From the NCBI GenBank assembly GCA_018711815.1, contig DVHU01000106.1, positions 1 through 52,276 of the forward strand: a stretch of DNA of 52,276 nt, given 5' to 3'. This stretch comes from Candidatus Egerieimonas intestinavium. GTDB lineage: Bacteria > Bacillota > Clostridia > Lachnospirales > Lachnospiraceae. The position numbers and the translations under genes were made by a program. Within the stretch, counting starts at the first letter, position 1, and every line of letters starts with the position of its first letter. Shown here piece by piece: positions 50,499 to 52,276 of this stretch. The notes below the pieces were generated by a model, which was given only the letters and a program-made list of their open reading frames with translations, was not told the origin of the DNA and did no database searches.

Positions 50499-51566
50499 TT
50501 AGTCCTCCCGCAATTTTACCGCTCCGGCCGCCTTTCTCCGGCGGCTGTCGTCGATGGCGGCGTAATGTTTCTTAGTAGTATTGACATCCCTGTGTCCCAG
50601 CACATCCGCCACCAGATAGATATCCCCGGTGCTCTGATAAAGGGCCGTACCGTAGGTACTCCTCAGTTTGTGAGGAGTAATTTTTTTTGTGGTGGTAATC
50701 TGCCGGGCATATTTTTTGACGAGATTTTCTACTGCCTGCACGCCGATGCGTTTTCTCTGGGTGGAGTAGAAGAGCGCGTGCTCATGGCCCGCCAGAGGCG
50801 TGATACCCGCCCTCACCTCCAGATAGCGCCGCAGGGCCTGTTCCACCTCGCTGCCAAAGTAGACGATCATCTCGTTTCCGCCCTTTCGGGTAACCTTGAT
50901 TCCATTATTCTTAAAGTCAATATCCTCCACATCCAGCCCCACGCACTCGGACACCCGGATACCGGTGCCCAGCAGGAGAGTGACCAGCGCCAGATCCCGG
51001 TCTTTTGTTTTCTCGTAATAGGCTTTCTTCTGCCCACTGAGGGAATCCCCGGCGTGCTCCATGTAATCCAGCAGCAGGGCCACCTCGTCGGCGTCCAGCC
51101 GCACAATGGCTTTTTCGTGGAGCTTGGGCATGTCCACCAGAAGCGTGGGGTTGGAGTGAATCATTTCCCGCTTGAAAAAGTAGGCGTAAAAGCTTCGGAG
51201 GGCCGACATTTTTCTCTTTAAGCCTTTTTCCCCGTTGGTTACCACCTGATCGCCATCCTGATAAACTTTCAGATACTCCATATATTCCTCAATATCCAGC
51301 GCCTGCAGGCGATCCAGAACCTCCACAGTGAAACAGTCCATGGTCTTTCCCTGAAAAGCCGGATTGGACTCCAGAAGGAACTGGAAGAAGACACGGATAT
51401 CGTAGGCGTAGGAAATACGCGTTTTGGTGGTGGTGGTGGCCTCAATGGCCCGAAAATAATCCCTGGTAAAGGGCGGAAGAGTCTTCAGAACTTCCCGCAG
51501 CTTAAGGGTATTCTGCACATCGTTTTGCTCCCGGTAGGTGATCCTTTTCCCTGATTCTTTTTCCAT
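50499..51566 (-). CDS. Tyrosine site-specific recombinase (XerC/D-like)
   Basis: 355 residues, longer than XerC/XerD (about 300). A core-binding SAM-like domain (about 30-140) precedes the catalytic domain with R204 (GTGIRVSECVGLDVED), K228, H299-x-x-R302 (PHKLRSTYGTAL), H325 (LGHRDVNTT) and Y335. All six active residues are present, so it should be active. The conserved residues resemble Xer enzymes of Firmicutes that resolve chromosome dimers, but some integrases look alike; no phage genes or att sites were seen. ATG (51566) follows TTGGAGGA. The N-terminal extra 30 residues are non-conserved. Confidence 0.9.
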   Translation of the reverse strand: MEKESGKRITYREQNDVQNTLKLREVLKTLPPFTRDYFRAIEATTTTKTRISYAYDIRVFFQFLLESNPAFQGKTMDCFTVEVLDRLQALDIEEYMEYLKVYQDGDQVVTNGEKGLKRKMSALRSFYAYFFKREMIHSNPTLLVDMPKLHEKAIVRLDADEVALLLDYMEHAGDSLSGQKKAYYEKTKDRDLALVTLLLGTGIRVSECVGLDVEDIDFKNNGIKVTRKGGNEMIVYFGSEVEQALRRYLEVRAGITPLAGHEHALFYSTQRKRIGVQAVENLVKKYARQITTTKKITPHKLRSTYGTALYQSTGDIYLVADVLGHRDVNTTKKHYAAIDDSRRRKAAGAVKLRED

Positions 51567-51639
51567 AAAAATTTATTCCTCCAAGGGTTTGCCTTTTCCT
51601 CTGTTTATCATCTAACTATAACTATATAACAGTAAATCT

Positions 51640-51668
51640 ATTATAGCACAGGCCGGCAGACGGGTGAA
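51640..51668 (-). promoter_or_regulatory. Promoter of the tyrosine recombinase
   Basis: Minus strand: TTCACC (51668-51663), 17 bases, then a perfect TATAAT (51645-51640). Start about 51633, some 70 bases before the gene. Confidence 0.6.
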
Positions 51669-51791
51669 AGAGTTGTTTTTCTCTGCAAAAAGGAACAACA
51701 GCTGTGATAGTTATTATCATAGGATGTCTATTTTCTTTTATCAATCTATACGACAAACACATGTTTTTCAAATAGATTACCATAGAAAACC

Positions 51792-51828
51792 AAAAGGGAA
51801 CCTGAACTATTGCATGATTCCTTTTCCC
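51792..51828 (-). terminator. Possible weak terminator after the LysM gene
   Basis: On the minus strand an AAAAGGAA arm (within 51828-51818) can pair, with one bulge, with TTCCCTTTT (51800-51792), followed by GGTTTTC. AT-rich stem and interrupted T-run; the rest of the AT-rich gap 51567-51842 shows only the recombinase promoter. Confidence 0.3.
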
Positions 51829-51842
51829 TGGCTCTCTGCGGC

Positions 51843-52184
51843 TTATTCCAAAAGCTCTTCTGAATAATACGGTACATAGAGGTAATTTCCCGCCCGCACC
51901 TGCGTATCACTCATGTGGTTCATTTGCATCACCTCTGCAATATAGCTGTCCATACTTTCATAGTCGTCGGTGATGTAATCCTCAGCGATGGACCACAGAT
52001 TGTCTCCGGGTCTCACGAACACACCCGTATAATATTTGTATTTCTGGCTTCGATTGTCGGCGTTGGCAGGCACGGCAAAGAGCTGAAATAAAAATAATCC
52101 GATGATTATACCGATTACCAGCATGATTATCCGTTCCCGGATCCGCCGGATCTGTCTAATACGAAACTTTTTCCCTGTACTCAT
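51843..52184 (-). CDS. LysM-domain membrane protein resembling SOS division inhibitor YneA
   Basis: 113 residues. A basic N-terminus (about 1-18), one membrane segment (about 19-38), and a LysM domain (about 55-107, VRPGDNLWSIAEDYI...YLYVPYYSEE). This layout and length match YneA, which blocks division during the SOS response in Bacillus. Support comes from a LexA-type box upstream (52240-52251) and the nearby recombinase. The ATG (52184) follows AGGAGGGG. The name is inference by layout: LysM is common, and direct inhibition is not shown. Confidence 0.8.
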   Translation of the reverse strand: MSTGKKFRIRQIRRIRERIIMLVIGIIIGLFLFQLFAVPANADNRSQKYKYYTGVFVRPGDNLWSIAEDYITDDYESMDSYIAEVMQMNHMSDTQVRAGNYLYVPYYSEELLE

Positions 52185-52239
52185 AAAATTCCCCTCCTAA
52201 AATTAACACGAAATCATCTCTATTACAAAAATCTGTTCG

Positions 52240-52251
52240 GAACATTTGTTC
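52240..52251. promoter_or_regulatory. LexA-type SOS box upstream of the YneA-like gene
   Basis: GAACATTTGTTC fits GAAC-N4-GTTC, the core of the Firmicutes LexA (DinR) box CGAACNNNNGTTCG, with one outer base differing on each side. It lies 56 bases before the gene's start. A divergent lexA gene may lie beyond the window end. Confidence 0.7.
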
Positions 52252-52276
52252 TTGAACTTTATACTGGAATTATAGT

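Noticed and set aside
51664..51867. 67-residue frame between the recombinase and the LysM gene
   Set aside because: No ribosome site, AT-rich random-looking composition, and it runs into the opposite LysM gene.
1..52276. CRISPR arrays, tRNA or rRNA genes, insertion sequences or phage genes
   Set aside because: No regularly spaced direct repeats, no cloverleaf or rRNA-like segment, and no transposase or phage structural protein was seen in any gap or frame. The only recombinase looks Xer-like.

Overview
This window looks like chromosome of a Gram-positive, low-to-mid GC anaerobe of the class Clostridia, most likely a spore-forming Lachnospiraceae-type bacterium. The evidence is a tRNA-sensing T-box leader in front of leuS, sporulation genes (yqfC, yqfD, a BofC-like protein), good sigma-A type promoters, strong AGGAGG ribosome sites, and the gene order radC-mreBCD-PBP2-minDE-rodA-mgsA. 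The family-level placement is inferred from gene order and protein style, not from a marker search. Almost all genes are housekeeping, densely packed and often coupled by ATGA overlaps.

Layout. 1-0.72 kb: AT-rich 3' end of a DUF2142-type membrane protein, probably the edge of a surface-polysaccharide region. 0.75-3.56 kb: promoter, T-box leader and leuS. 3.7-6.75 kb: four-gene run with an acetyltransferase/flavin-domain fusion, a YkgJ cysteine-cluster protein, an AlkD-type DNA glycosylase and a cysteine-rich DUF2284 protein. 6.8-8.35 kb: yqfC-yqfD. 8.4-11.35 kb, minus strand: VanR/VanS-like two-component system followed by a D,D-carboxypeptidase, lying between yqfCD and phoH, genes that are usually adjacent. 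11.5-14.7 kb: phoH, ybeY, DUF3048 lipoprotein, BofC-like protein. 14.7-17.7 kb: proB, DUF896, 5-formyl-THF cyclo-ligase, proA. 17.8-18.7 kb: M14 peptidase. 18.8-30 kb: miaB, mutS, mutL, miaA, a PLP lyase-like gene and two FAD oxidoreductases.

30-39.85 kb is the cell-shape and division block: radC, a divergent mreB, mreC, mreD, a very large PBP2, minD, minE (no minC here), rodA, mgsA and a D,D-carboxypeptidase. 39.9-40.7 kb holds a small P-loop protein and a convergent DUF378 membrane protein sharing a bidirectional terminator. 40.75-46.86 kb is a second division/envelope run: HlyD-like protein, yggS, sepF, ylmH, aroB, lspA, rluD. 46.9-50.5 kb: cytidylate-kinase-like protein, TtcA-like thiolase (minus), AI-2E-type exporter, dtd. 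50.5-52.2 kb, minus strand: tyrosine recombinase and a LysM protein resembling the SOS division inhibitor YneA, with a LexA-type box upstream at the window edge.

The main theme is envelope growth and division: two D,D-carboxypeptidases, PBP2/RodA/MreBCD, MinDE, SepF, LspA and a YneA-like protein. I found no CRISPR array, rRNA, tRNA, prophage or insertion sequence. The signals most worth a second look are short non-coding ones: TAAG repeats with an exact 11-bp period at both promoters of the VanRS-like cassette, a perfect 17-bp inverted repeat enclosing the ribosome site and start codon of the BofC-like gene, palindromes at the promoter of the cytidylate-kinase-like gene and of the gene after it, and the SOS box. 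Protein oddities are the acetyltransferase-flavin fusion, the PBP2 insertion, the MreB Asp-to-Asn change and the SGN-to-SGA change in one carboxypeptidase.
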